Shown: positions 45,417 through 57,083 of the stretch, piece by piece
Position numbering within the stretch: the first letter of the stretch is position 1
Layout: every line of letters begins with the position of its first letter
NCBI GenBank assembly: GCA_948099385.1
Contig: CANUEZ040000113.1
Coordinates: 4,166,501 to 4,230,500 of the forward strand
Source: Fasciola hepatica
Taxonomy: Eukaryota > Platyhelminthes > Trematoda > Plagiorchiida > Fasciolidae
DNA length: 64,000 bases
Direction: 5' to 3'
Made by a program: the position numbers and the translations under genes
The notes under the pieces: generated by a model
The model's database searches: none
The model's input: the letters and a program-made list of their open reading frames with translations, nothing else
What the model was told of the DNA's origin: nothing

Positions 45417-46432
45417 TTTATTGAAACCCTTTACTGTCGATGCTAAAACGCCTCATTCGGTAGTCTGTTACATTCACCATCTACCCCATGGAAGACATTT
45501 TTCTCTCAGTCGGGTTTTCACTTTGTCCCTCCATATACTTGGGGCATTTTCTCGTATCATTGTTGCTGCTGGGCAACGATGATGGTCCAATCTCCCACCC
45601 GACGTCAACCCTTCCCCGCAGTATTTTAGAATGTTTTGAGGTCACCCCGGCGCTTTTCACTTTTAGATGTGTACGGATTCAGTAGCTCATAAAACCACTC
45701 ATCCTTGATCTCCCGTGGGGAAGCAAACCATATTGTGAATAAAACTTTTAGATCATTTACTCTCCCCATCCGCGAGATCGTCAGATCCTGCCCGGCGGCC
45801 CCAGCTCTATCAAAGCACTTATCCATCTGTCACTTGCTAGGAGCCGACTTTCGGTAACTTTCAGCGGCAGATCTCATTCTACAAAATAACGGGGTACCTT
45901 GTACAGATCTCCCTGGAAGAGGTCGTCTTATATGTACATGACTTTCCGCCATCGCCGACAGACAATGAGACGGGACCGCTCAACCCTACTCCAGCCTCTT
46001 TCGCCGCTTAATTTTTGCCAACTGGTTCGTTGATCCATACCGCGAGTCCAGCATTCACCTCCTTCAGAGCGTAAGTTGATCCATCCGCAGCTTACCCCTA
46101 CCAGATTACAAGACTTCACGTCCCTCTTGTGCATCAACCAGTTGCACTTGGAGCCGGATCTCAAGGCCGAAATGTTTTAGAGGCGACAAAAAGCCGCCAA
46201 TTTAGCGCACCCCAGCAAAACTGGCTACCAGTCCAAACTGATTAGTGAAAGGTCCAGCTGCCCTCCGTCATTTTTCCCAAGTCCCTTTTCTGCGGCCTAT
46301 CTACTCCTGACGATACAGCGTATGCCAGTAAGAACTTCAGTAGTCATCTTTTTTCGGCGGTAATGATCTGTCCTGTAGTCCCTCTGCTTCTCATCTATCC
46401 TATCCCCTCAGTCTCTCTAGTTTATTCCTCTC
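45417..46432. repeat. 1.0-kb inverted repeat, right arm
   Basis: This is the mirror of 42810-43825. Sequence beyond 46432 (AAGAATTTTG) and before 42810 (GAAATTGT) shows only weak continued similarity, so the outer ends are fairly sharp. Confidence 0.9.
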
Positions 46433-46739
46433 AAGAATTTTGATACAGATAAATTGATCTCCTTGACTAACTTTTTCTCCTATACCGGACCCCGATGGTC
46501 TCCTTCCAGCCCCTCCCTTTTGGGCAAGCCCAATCTATCCTTGCCTCTTACTAATGTGTACCCAACCCTCAAGCCTCACACCTTCGTCTCTTATCGATAT
46601 ATAACTACCTTTATAACCCCCTTTTGAAAATGTTCCTCAACAACACCGAGGTAAACTTGGCCCATGAGCCGCACACCCTAGTCAGCTGACCAAAATATCG
46701 TTCATTAAAACTTATCTACCAACCTGTTTAACTCACTGT

Positions 46740-47660
46740 TGACTTGGTTCTATGAACCACCATGTTTGCTCTTCCAGCCAACTGGACACATCAGACACAT
46801 CAAAACCTCTCCTCCGCCGCGGGCCGCAAGCTGCATTGGTCGACGGCCACTTATTTCACTCCAAACCCGCCAACAGTGGCATCATATAAGGTAGTGCTTT
46901 AAGTCCGGCACTGTTCTTCATCTACGTCGAAGGTTTTCCCCCATTTGCTGGCCACCGCTCCACATTCCTCCTTGCCGACGACGTCAAGATAATCCTTCCG
47001 CACCAAATGACCTGTGTGCAAACTTGTAAAACATACCAAACGAACTTCAGCCTCTGCAAAGTTAGTACGCTTCGCGGGCCATGAAATTTTCTGTAGATAA
47101 AATTTTCTTCTCAACTAACGAACGCAATAAACCACTCGGTCAAATTAGCCTCGACGGCCTTCCCATTGCTATCTAATCCACCGTCATTCGCTTTGGCGTA
47201 GGTTACCTCTTCTTCTTTAACTTATCGAAAGAGGCTCCGCTCCAAATTGCTAAAACTAAACGAACTCTGCACCTAGTTCATTACTGTCTCTCGCCATTCA
47301 CCAATCGCCTTTCCGTGCACCTCTCAGAAGCAAAACCACGGGTCGAAATCTGCACAATCTCCTCTACCTACGGACTATGTTTCTGCACCGCGTTCATTGG
47401 GAAAGCCCAGAGTGCTTCCATGATAAACTCCTAGGTGTATTCATAGCATCAACATACAGCCGACGCTGTGAGCTGCTACACATCATGCCTCTGGGTTTTA
47501 TGCTTGGGGCCCAACCTGGACTTTCTCATCAAATTGAACCCCAACCAAAATCATGCATCTTACCGTATCCCATCCAATGTCCCCTCTTCCGTCCCCTTGG
47601 TCTCCGTGCCTCTTCCTTGTCTGTGCCTCTATTTAATCTCGATCTGACGTCCCAATAATT
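46740..47660 (+). pseudogene. Plus-strand LINE reverse transcriptase relic
   Basis: ALSPALFFIYVEGFPPF and STFLLADDVKIIL (46900-47000) are the PQGSVLSPLLF and YADD boxes of a non-LTR RT, with the Asp pair kept. Downstream, phase-shifted pieces (KTKRTLHLVHYCLSP, about 47250) and a PSSVPL...-type tail to 47660 fit the RT C-terminus. The family differs from the minus-strand LINEs, and this is the only recognisable plus-strand RT of that kind. The N-terminal half is not recognisable between 46440 and 46740. Confidence 0.7.
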
Positions 47661-48779
47661 CCCAGCTGCCTATTCCAAAATAGGAAATGAACTGTCCCTG
47701 TCGTGTTGTAGATAAGAGCACGGGGTTCTCGCGGCGTGGGTAGACAAGCATGTATGTAATTTGTGCCAAACACAGACTACACGAGCATTTTGGACGAATA
47801 AACCAATCAATTTACAGTGACTTTGTGAGAAGACATGAGCAACGAATCATAGCATTGCATGTAGGCGCAAGGGAAGGTAGTCAGACAGGTCATGCGGGGT
47901 TCTCGATCGGATGCGTGCATGCAAGTAAAGCACACATAACAGTCCCTTAGCGTTAGTAGGGTCTCTTCATTGCATGCTTTTAAGAAAGCATTTCTTATCG
48001 ACTGAAGTTCACTCAACTCTATATTGCTAGAGTTTCTACCCACGTGGCGTTTAGAATTGTTCACGGTAGCTTTGTCACCCTTACTCCACGAGCCAGCGCC
48101 AGTTACCCAAGTCCTCTCAAATGCATCAACAAAGTATCTCGCGCTATCCTTGTCATCCCTGATCCGTTGCAAATCTACCCCTTGCTTTCCGTGCCGTAGT
48201 CCTATTGCTCACTCGAATGGTACAAATGATCCACTCTGAACTATCCTCGCCGGCCCCGATTTTCCCCTCATCTTGCTTTGGTAAGTAAGCCCTACCATGG
48301 CTTCTGCTGCGTATGTCCAAGATATCCTTAGATAAATTGCCGCGTCCGAAATATATTGTGCTCCAACTGCCAGGGCAGCTGACACTTCTTAGTGGATTGT
48401 TTGTGAAGAAAAGGTTCACTAAATCTGGTTAGCCCGCTGAAAGTGGTTAGTCTTTCTCATCTTCAAATTTTGTTTACCAGCTACAATTTCCGTTCCCCCT
48501 ACTAAACTTCCGGACATTTGATTTTCGGTCTTCCAGCAACATTGATTCTGTTCCATTCTTACGATCAGCCTGTGAACGTGTACAGCCAAAGTGATCCGCT
48601 AATTTCCGATGTTTTATTGTTTAATGAGTAGATGCCGCATTAATTATTGTAACCGATTTTTTTGGTGAATCGGACTCGTCGAAGTTCGTCATTTCCGTGT
48701 TCGGGAGTAGATAAACACCCGTTTGTTCGTTACACGCCCAGGCCATCGTTCCGGGCGAAAGTGCAGTTTTTGGCTAACT
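47661..48779. other. No recognised gene
   Basis: Small open frames only, with no motif or repeat homology that I can support on either strand. Confidence 0.4.
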
Positions 48780-50860
48780 CACCAGGGAGTTTTTCCAACC
48801 GTATGAAGATTTAGTTCATTCGATCCCCTACCTTGAGGAATGCGACAAACTACCGCGGTGCACCAGCATAACCCCCGGACTGAGAACTCCAGACCCACTC
48901 GAGATTTCTGAAGAAACACAAGTGCCGCACCCCTGTTTGGCGGACGCCATTTTCTGTGCTTAAATTTATTGCTTGAAGGAGACAGCCAGTGTCCGCATGA
49001 AAATGCTCCGGCACACATAGCAGCCGGCAAAATCGGCTGGTTTTCTCTGTCACAACAAATACCACGTCTCCTCTCCTAAAGTTTTGACTTTTGCTAGACC
49101 TCTGCTGCCAAGTCTGTGAGACTTGTGAGTACTCTCTCGGCAATCTTCGTCAGAACGGGTAGGCTAACTGATTTACCTGCCTCCGACGCCGAGATTATTT
49201 AGTGCCCGTAGTTTTACCCACCGAAGACTCGTCATTGTCAGGAAGTGGAACTAGACTATTCGGGATAAATGCCCGTTGATCTTTCGAATCGGACGTTGTT
49301 GGCACCAGCGAAAGACTGTTTAGGATTCGTTCAGTCTCTACGAGGCATACCGGTGAAAGCTTATTGTTTACGGTTTGTTAATTCAATAAAGCTAAGAGCA
49401 GCTTACGGACCAACTGGATCATCCTCTCACATACCACAGCTTCACGGCTAGATAATGCCGGGCTGAGATGCCATCGGACACCCACCGATAACATACGGTC
49501 GTTATTCTTTTGCTTATTACATCCAGTTACGCACCCCCTCAGTCATGAGGCTGGTCCCACGAAGTTGGTCCCACCACCATTATATACCTCCGCTGGATTG
49601 CCTCACCTCCCGATGAGACGCACCAGTGCCACAGTAAAAGAGTCAGTATCGAGACCGACAGCGACCTCGAACCGCACCGTATTATACTACAAACGTGCGA
49701 ACAAACACCGGCATCTTTCCTCAGAGCTTCGGCCGTGACAAACGCGAAGGCGATCAACGAATGGCAAATGCATCCGACCTCTCTTTAGTCTGCAAGGCTG
49801 TAACGGCCCCATCACTTGTCCTCCAGCGGCTGCATTTAATTCTGTGCCAGCTACGCGCCGCATGGTGCCTCGCCGCACAGTGATGTTCTTTTTACTAATC
49901 CAAATTCTTTGTCAGCTGGCGGCTAGGCTTTGCGCTGAGTCCCCACACCCTTCAGTTTTGTGGTAACGATTTGAAGTAAGTTTGATCTCCGCAAACCTGA
50001 TCGGATATATCATTGAAGGCTTGAAAGTGGACGGATAATGCCAGTATCCGGGTCATCCCTTGACTCACAGGACACCTTGAGCCATAATGGAGCTTAACGG
50101 CCCTAGTACATTTTCTGGTGAAGCTAACCGTCTGCCAGGTTCTAGGCTTCGAATGAGATCGTCACAGGCCTCTCTTTGGATTACCATCGGTACACACCGC
50201 GAAGGCGGTCTCTCGATACACAAGAATGTTTTTCCCTTTTGAGGCAATCACCAGTATATTCTTGGGGGACCGCCCTAGCGAGGCCGCAGCTTTGAATAGT
50301 TTTGTCCAGCTGGAGAAGTGCGATAGAGAGTGACCCAAACGATTGAGCCACACATCAGAGGTCACATGGGCTGCGGCCGTTTGCAATTTAATCTGGAATG
50401 AGGAGCCTCACTGTGGGCAGCTATGACGCATGCTCGCCCTACCCCACCCAGAAAGGTTCGACTTGTTAAATGAGCTTTCTTTTGCATCCCTCTTGAAGTG
50501 AGATCCACCACATTGTACTCCGACCTGACACATCGCCACTTTGATTCTGTGGCATTCTGTTGAGCAGCTGAAACTGGATTAACTCAGGAAGTACCGGAGC
50601 TGGTGGCAGTATTCCACACGTTGTAAAGGAGAGTCTTAGAATTCGTCCAATAATATTTTATGCAACACACGTTGGGTAGATTTGTTCTCCTTGCCTGGGC
50701 CATCTCAGCCCCTAGATAGGCTGAAGACAGTAAATGGTAAATGATTTGATTGGCCTCGCCGGAGACTTGCCGAATAGTGCGACAGCAAGCCGGCCCATTC
50801 ATAAGATTCCTCTTTGAGTGGACAACTGCTCTGTAACCAGATCTGAAGGCTTTGCAGAAA
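48780..50860 (-). pseudogene. Degenerate BEL/Pao RNase H-integrase relic
   Basis: Minus strand, from 50760 down: a YYWTNSKTLLYNV stretch (RNase H FWTDSTIVLYY; Asp to Asn), KWRCVRSEYNVVDLTSRG (the HVRSGDNPADLCSRG box) near 50510, IQREACDDLIRSLE near 50180, then a broken zinc region (RRGTMRR...MGPLQPCR) near 49870. Integrase remnants follow: DTDSFTVALVRLI near 49640, TNFVGP near 49570, RWHLSP and ERMIQLVRKLL near 49480-49400. The DUF5641 tail is near 49190-48880 (REYSQVSQTWQQRSSK, RRGDVVFVV, ENGVRQTGVRHL). Catalytic residues are partly lost, with many shifts. No LTR is visible at the 48.8-kb side. Confidence 0.75.
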
Positions 50861-51699
50861 ACATGAATTATATCTTGACCAGCGTTCATCCCATCTTCAT
50901 TCCGTACTCATCGTCAAATCTCTATTTCCTCCAGACGACCTATACTTTCCCCACATCCTTCTCACTATTTTGCATGATTTTCTACCAGACAATGATGGCA
51001 TCCTAACTTAAATTTGCACGTCTTCCGCAGCAACCGCTTGGCCTGGAGGCTCAGAGGTGCCATCAAACCTCGTACGTCGGACAAAGATGAAAAGCCAGAC
51101 AGGATACTTCTTCTAGCTCTTAGCTTACAGGCTCACAACAGAATTGCCCATTGCACCCTAAGTGTTCTTTGCTGAACCCCGCATTCAGAGGTTAGATGAA
51201 AACCGTTAGGGCCTACGGCCAGCTCAAAAAATAAATCTTGGCCTTTCGGGTCAGAAACTTACTTCACAAGTTTAAACCAACCAATCCACGGCGGTTTCGT
51301 TAGTTCGTTGTGAATTTGGATGCTCTTTCTTCTGGAGCAACTGAAGCCAAACAGTCATCAAGGCAGATTTTCATTTTCATGACCTCTGCTACTGCGTTAT
51401 CGAAGGCAATATCAAACTCCCCTGCCTGCGCAGTGGCACCCAACTCTACTCATCTGTATAACAAATTATTCTTCATTTGAAGGCTCGCCGCCAAGCATGG
51501 TACACATTTGACCGTTGCACATGCATGATTCACACCTGCTGTGTAACGTTTGCTTCCAGAAATCCTCTCTAATCACTCTCAAATGTTTGCAATGTTTTGA
51601 CGGCGCTATTCACTTGTGGGTTCTCGCCTAACCTACAGCATACTTCAACCAATACTTTTGAAAACTTGTCTATATCTCGTTCATGTGTGCCGTGGCGCC
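50861..51699. other. No recognised gene
   Basis: This may be further decayed RT of the minus-strand relic, but no motif is convincing. It lies between two BEL relics in opposite orientations. Confidence 0.35.
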
Positions 51700-51900
51700 T
51701 ACTCGACTTGACCTCTGAATTCTGCAACGGTAATATCTGGTCGTGAAGTTGAGGACTTCCGGCTCCCTTTAATCGTAATCTTTGTTGTAGTACAGTTAAG
51801 GTCCGTACATAATTTGTTTGCGTGTAGGTTGCAAATCCAGTATCGTAGAACTTACGAGTTGATCCCGTTTTGACTTTGAGATTGGTCACATTGTCTACTT
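51700..51900 (+). repeat. LTR remnant of an element-3-like BEL
   Basis: CCAGTATCGTAGAACTTACGAGTTGATCCCGTTTTGACTTTG-like sequence (about 51835-51880) parallels the LTR end of element 3 (AGTACCGTAGAAGCTACGAATCAATC). The rest is too decayed to delimit. It precedes the gag relic that follows, as a 5' LTR should. Confidence 0.45.
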
Positions 51901-54400
51901 ATCACTTACGATCGGATTGGCGTTGCGGTACCCAAATCAGAAACTTTACGACAAAACCGGTCAGAAGTCCAACAAGAGGACAGAATAGGCCGAAGCTGGA
52001 TGGGGAGCAAATCGGCAAATCCCGCGGGGTATTTACGGGTGATACGGATTCACCAGACGGTGCTGGGTCTACAAGTTCTCCCAAAGCCACTCTATTTATC
52101 CTAACCAATGGTAGAATTTGGTTGCAGCTATATCGGGGGAGAATATTAGAACTAGGTCACCACCGAAGGCTAGCTAAGGGAGATAATGTATTGGCCAAGA
52201 ATGAGCAACCTCGGAGGTGGGAACGAGATTTGATCCTGGAAATTACAGAGCACGGGACCAGTTAGCCTTAGAAAGTTATGAAACCATCTACCCGGAGTTG
52301 CGGAGACACAAGGCATGCAGCTGACCCACCGAAGATGGATATGTACCAGTTCGATGGGGGAGCGGGCCAGCACTGCGAATTCATCGAACAAAACGAAAGC
52401 TTTGTGGGAAGAAACTTCTGATCCGGGATAGAGATTCTTGTGTGTGCTGCATTATTACCGTAAGAGAGCCAGGGCGTAGCCGGACAACAATTCGAGGTCG
52501 TCGGAAGTTTGATCGACGGAGTACTATCACATGCCAAACGTCCCAAAGGCGGGTCTAGTCCCTCAGCCAGTTTGGTGGCTGGGGTGCGAAATCGCTGCAT
52601 CGTTCTGAATCAACTAGACTACTGTTCGGACCTAAATGCCCTGCACAGGATGGAGACTATAGTACGCCGTTTATCGATAGTGTATACGGCAGATGGGCCG
52701 AGGAAGCGGACAGGATTATCGAGTTTTGGAGAGAATCTACGCTTAAAGATCTGAGGTGGTCTATAGGACCTCATGCCTCAATGACAAATAGTAGTTTTGA
52801 TCAACTTATGAGTGAAAACGGCACACTATCTATGGCTGCGACACCATCAAAAAGCTGGACTGAAGATTTCAGTGGGGGCCAAACATGGGTAAGCATAAGC
52901 ATTATCCCTCGAAGGTGAAAATCGCCCGTAAGTGGGGTGTGTGATGCGCTGCTCAGCCTAGCAGAGTGTCCTCTTTACCTGAACGTGAAAGTCGACAAAC
53001 GCTGAGAAATTGTCAGGAGCTCGGGCGTGTGCTTCATTTCTCTGAAAAGATTCACGTCGCGCAGTGGTGTACCCTAAGTACGCTGGGTCTCGGTCGGAGA
53101 ACAGGGGTTTCAATGCTTACCACTCCGTGCGGAAGATGTGTTCGGATCTTATATGGTAGCACAAACGGAAGAAACGGCGAGAAGATTTAATCACCTGCAT
53201 TTCGGTGGAGTTGGTCAATACTGAATAGGTATTTCAACACCTTCACAAAGGTGAAATTATTCAGATGGACAAAAATGGAGATGCTTAATGGTGGCGAGAT
53301 AGATTGGTTCTAAAAGTGGTGGCCCGTAAAGCACTGTACGTAGTAGATCGTTTTAAGGTCCCGTACCATGAAGACCGAACTTGAAACCAATGCTGAACAG
53401 CCGACAAATTGCCCCAAATTGTTATGCTTTCTGAAAAATGGTCTAATTCGAAAACAGCCTATAGGAATGGAGTATATTCGAGCTTTGCGACATAACATAG
53501 GTTTTCGTTATGCAGAAAAAGCAGGTGCGACAATAATTGGGGCAAAAATGATATGGCACCCACTCTATCACTCGGTCATTACCCAAAAAAGCCGGGAAAG
53601 GTCAGCGTTGTCTTTGTTTGTCCTACCGGGGGTCAAGGTGTGTCACTGAACGACTATATACTACATTACCCAAGTTAGGGGTACAACAGTACCTGAAGTC
53701 CTCGCAGTTTTCGGCCGGAAAACCTAGCCCTCCCGCGAAATATTTCTACAAGTTAAGGCGTCCGTTCGAGCTGGAGAAATTTCCCGTCTTCTCTGGTGGC
53801 CTGGAGACAATGTAAGCCAGGTTCTCGGAGAGTACAGACTGGCATATCTTCCCTTTACTGCAGTGTCATCGTCTTTCTGAGCTAACTTCATTCTCCGAGA
53901 AACTCTCGGGTGTTTTGCTGACACGGACAATTTATTGGGATGAGCAGTGAAACATTTCTATGTGGACGATCTTCCAGGCTCATTAGGGGACTCGTGGGCT
54001 GCCACCAAATACATGATTGAAATGAATACCATCCTAAAAGTAAGAGGGCGCAGGCTTACAGGATGTATTTTAAGGGGCCGTGAGGTGTTGAAGTCACCCC
54101 CGAATTGGAGAAGGCCAAAACCGTAGGGGAGTTTTCGGGATGATCGTTAAGAATTGAGCGTACGATGGGAGTTCAATGGAGTGACAAAAGTGACGAGTTC
54201 ATATTCCACCTTGATCTACCCAGAAACCAGCTACGGTGAGGGGAATTTTCGATTGACCTCTAGTCTGTGTAACACATTGGGCTTCGTTCCACCATGGCCA
54301 CCACGTAGGAAGAGCTAAGTTCAGTCACTGTGCCAGTGATTCATGGGCTGACCGAGTCGGCCCACGCGCGTAAAGTACAGGATGATTTAGGTCGTGAGAA
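51870..54400 (+). pseudogene. Ancient BEL/Pao gag-RT relic
   Basis: Scraps of gag and pol in the expected order on the plus strand: MYQFDGGAGQHCEFI near 52330 (gag FDG.PEQYC.F); LIDGVLSHAKRPKG near 52510 and LDYCSDLNALHRMETIVRRLS near 52615-52675; an early RT stretch WHPLYHSVITQKS near 53550 (LPHHPVINPKK); HFYVDDLPGSL near 53950-53985 with the YVDD box intact; then IERTMGVQWSDKSDEFIFHLDLP near 54140-54220. Frameshifts and stops are dense. It is closer to element 3's gag than to element 1's. No protease or integrase is recognised. Confidence 0.75.
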
Positions 54401-56714
54401 GCATATTTTTGTGTGTCCAAACTCATCTGAACTAAGTTCTGCACCGTACCACCTTCATATCTCTTGCTAGACAAACCTATGAAAAATCCTCTTACGGCTA
54501 GGAGATGCCAGCCTGAATATTTACATCATACGTTTTACATATTAGGAAACATTGTCGCCGGATAAGACTTCCGTGAAACAAAGGTTGTCAGGGGACAAAT
54601 ATCAACATGCAGCCGGTTTTTCAGTGTCTGCAAGGAGTTAGTTAAGCTCAAGTTTTATGAAACTAGTGGTTCAGATTGCTTTCCGGCAGCCGAATTGTAT
54701 GTGGTAACAAGTTAATTTTATTCATACTATTTCGGTCTGAATATACTAGACGATTAAAAACCTGAATCTGTACAGCTTGTAAAAGGATGAGAAATACAAC
54801 CCACATGGAACATATTAAATTCCTTGAAGGCATGTAAATTTCGTTTAAAAAGATCCCCGGTGTGGGCCATTAGGAGTGTTACTACTCAAACAGCGAGTCA
54901 GGTGCTATGGACTCCTCAATGCCATAATTCCGTTTTTCATCACTCGTCGGGAAGCTTAAATATGTCGTGAAGTGGTCAGTAATAAAAACGATGAATCCAG
55001 TTATGTAGGCAGGTCGACTTGCCGTATTCTTCAGCGACAGGCGATATCCCACTCTCAGCCACATATCAGTTAACCAACCGCAAATGCAGCACCATCTAAA
55101 CTACCGCTCATCGTATGGCGTACTTGAACCCATGTCCCTTCTTACATACATGCTTTTGCTCGACTGCTGGTCACTGGACACAAATGGTGGTTCACTCAGA
55201 TCAGTCTTTTATTAACCGGCCAAATCAACATCACCAATCCAAATACGAGGTAAATAAGTATATCGTGTTTGACTGCAATAATTTAATTCAAAAGGTCTCA
55301 ACAAGTTGTCAAATAGGGACGGATGGTAACCACTACATGTGCGATGGTTCTTCCCCTTAACTTCCCTAGAGTGGCTAAGTTTGAAAACAATGACGTTTGT
55401 TCTGGTAGGATGTAAAAGAACTGCAACTAATATGCGCATGTTCATCTGCGCGTACGGAGCAACTTTAACGTACTTCGTAACGCTTCTCAATTAGCACTAG
55501 AAGGCCGAAAGGGTCCACGGGGACACTGGCTGGCTAGCAAAGTTGAGTAACTTGGTTTTCGTAGCACTTCGTTGAATTCTCTTGACTTTTCCCGGTGATA
55601 AGTTTTGCTCCTTTTCTCAAAACTTCGCTGAATTCTGCAAATCGGTTCGTATTCCAGGTAGGTCCCTAATAACTTTCCAAGATACAAAACCATAGTTGCC
55701 AGGGCTATTAGATTACGTGAGTGACATCTAGGATTCTCTCAAGTTAAGTCAGGACCTGCTCCCGCATAGGGTCTATGGTCACTGTTCCTCGGCTTGTGAC
55801 AAGTTACCGAATATATTCGGCAGCGCGAAAAATGAGCAGAACTCAAAACGCTAGAACGGGATCGTGTGTATCGGAGGAGCGCAGCGGCATGCAGACGGTG
55901 TACACAGGCGGAGCAAGTGGAACCGCCAAATTCGGTAGTTGCTCGGACAAACAAATTTGTTAGTCTTTGTAATCGTGTGTCGTATTGGTAGCACTACAGG
56001 GTTCTCCTCTTGGAAGGCCGACTCAGTTGGGCTTCGATCCGTGATAAATACTTCGGCTTCGGTGACGAGAGGTGTTTTCCATGCCTCATGCCACGATCAA
56101 ACACAACAACGAAGCCAGTACGAGCCGTTCTCTATGAGTCGCACTGGTCTCTGAGCGTCGATCGCGAAATTGAGTCCCCCTTAGCATTGAATCTGACCCG
56201 TCTAGATGCTATTTGCGACTTGGCAGTGATGATTTACCGGCGGGGTTTGTCGTTGTCGGCACATCCCAAAGTTCCGGTTGTCTGTGGTCGTGATCGCCTT
56301 CGTGAACGGGCCAGCGCCCGGCATCAAATGGGTCCGGTCCTGATCCAATGAGCTTTGTGTTTGAGCCACGCGAGATCCTGGGGGTCCATGTGGTCTTGTC
56401 TGACTGGACGAGCTGAGAGACAAGAAACACAAGAAAGCTGCGCCTCAGAGCGTAGGCGGATATTTGACTGAGAGGAAAATACCGGCGCGATACAGGCCGC
56501 CGCTACCCTTGTCGTGATAACCACATCGTCGTGCAGTCATGCGTAACTAAACCATATACAAGTGGAATATGAAGAGTGAACTTAAGTATATAAAACTGTT
56601 ACTAATTCGAAAAACCCCGTCGGTTGTAGCAGCTTGCAGCAGTGTTGATTTCTCCTGTTGACGGGTGAAGCTGTATCATCCGTGGAGTTTGGTGTTGCAA
56701 CAGGTTATGGGGAG
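54401..56714. other. No recognised gene
   Basis: 2.3 kb without supportable homology. The first part may be the tail of the 51.9-kb BEL relic. Two overlapping frames around 56010-56524 on opposite strands have no recognised domain. Confidence 0.4.
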
Positions 56715-57083
56715 TGTAGGACACTTCTGAGCAATACGTAGCCGAATTCGCAACGGATCCCGAAATCAGAAGGCGACTATCCGTGAAATTCTGCGATAAT
56801 AGATTATCAAACGAACAATGACACGAAACAGATACAAACCTCAATTATGCAATCAAAGGACTCGAAAAACGAGAACCGAATTGCGGCGTGCGAGAAAGGA
56901 GCACGCGCGTCACGCAGGTCCGGAACAAGGATAAGACAGAGCAGTGCGCTGGATGCAAAGAAACAAACGTTGGTTCGTGAAACACAGTGCACAAAACAAG
57001 TCAATAGTATAACCAAGTGAGTGATGTTAAGGAAACATGGAACTGCAGTGTTTTTGGGGGGTTTTCCATGATCAATCGTTACG
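56715..57083 (-). repeat. 3' LTR of the minus-strand 57-kb BEL element
   Basis: Reverse-complemented it begins CGTAACGATTGATC (57083) and ends with the TTGGCTACG...TTGCTCAGAAG-type block at 56715, about 369 bp. Both termini are eroded. Immediately inside, 57084-57102 is the inverted ATTTTGGTGGGTGG polypurine tract, which fixes this as the 3' LTR of a minus-strand element. Confidence 0.8.

Noticed and set aside
50162..50386. Copia-type integrase zinc region suggested by WLNRLGHS
   Set aside because: The surrounding minus-strand sequence follows BEL RNase H-integrase order; the short match is coincidental.
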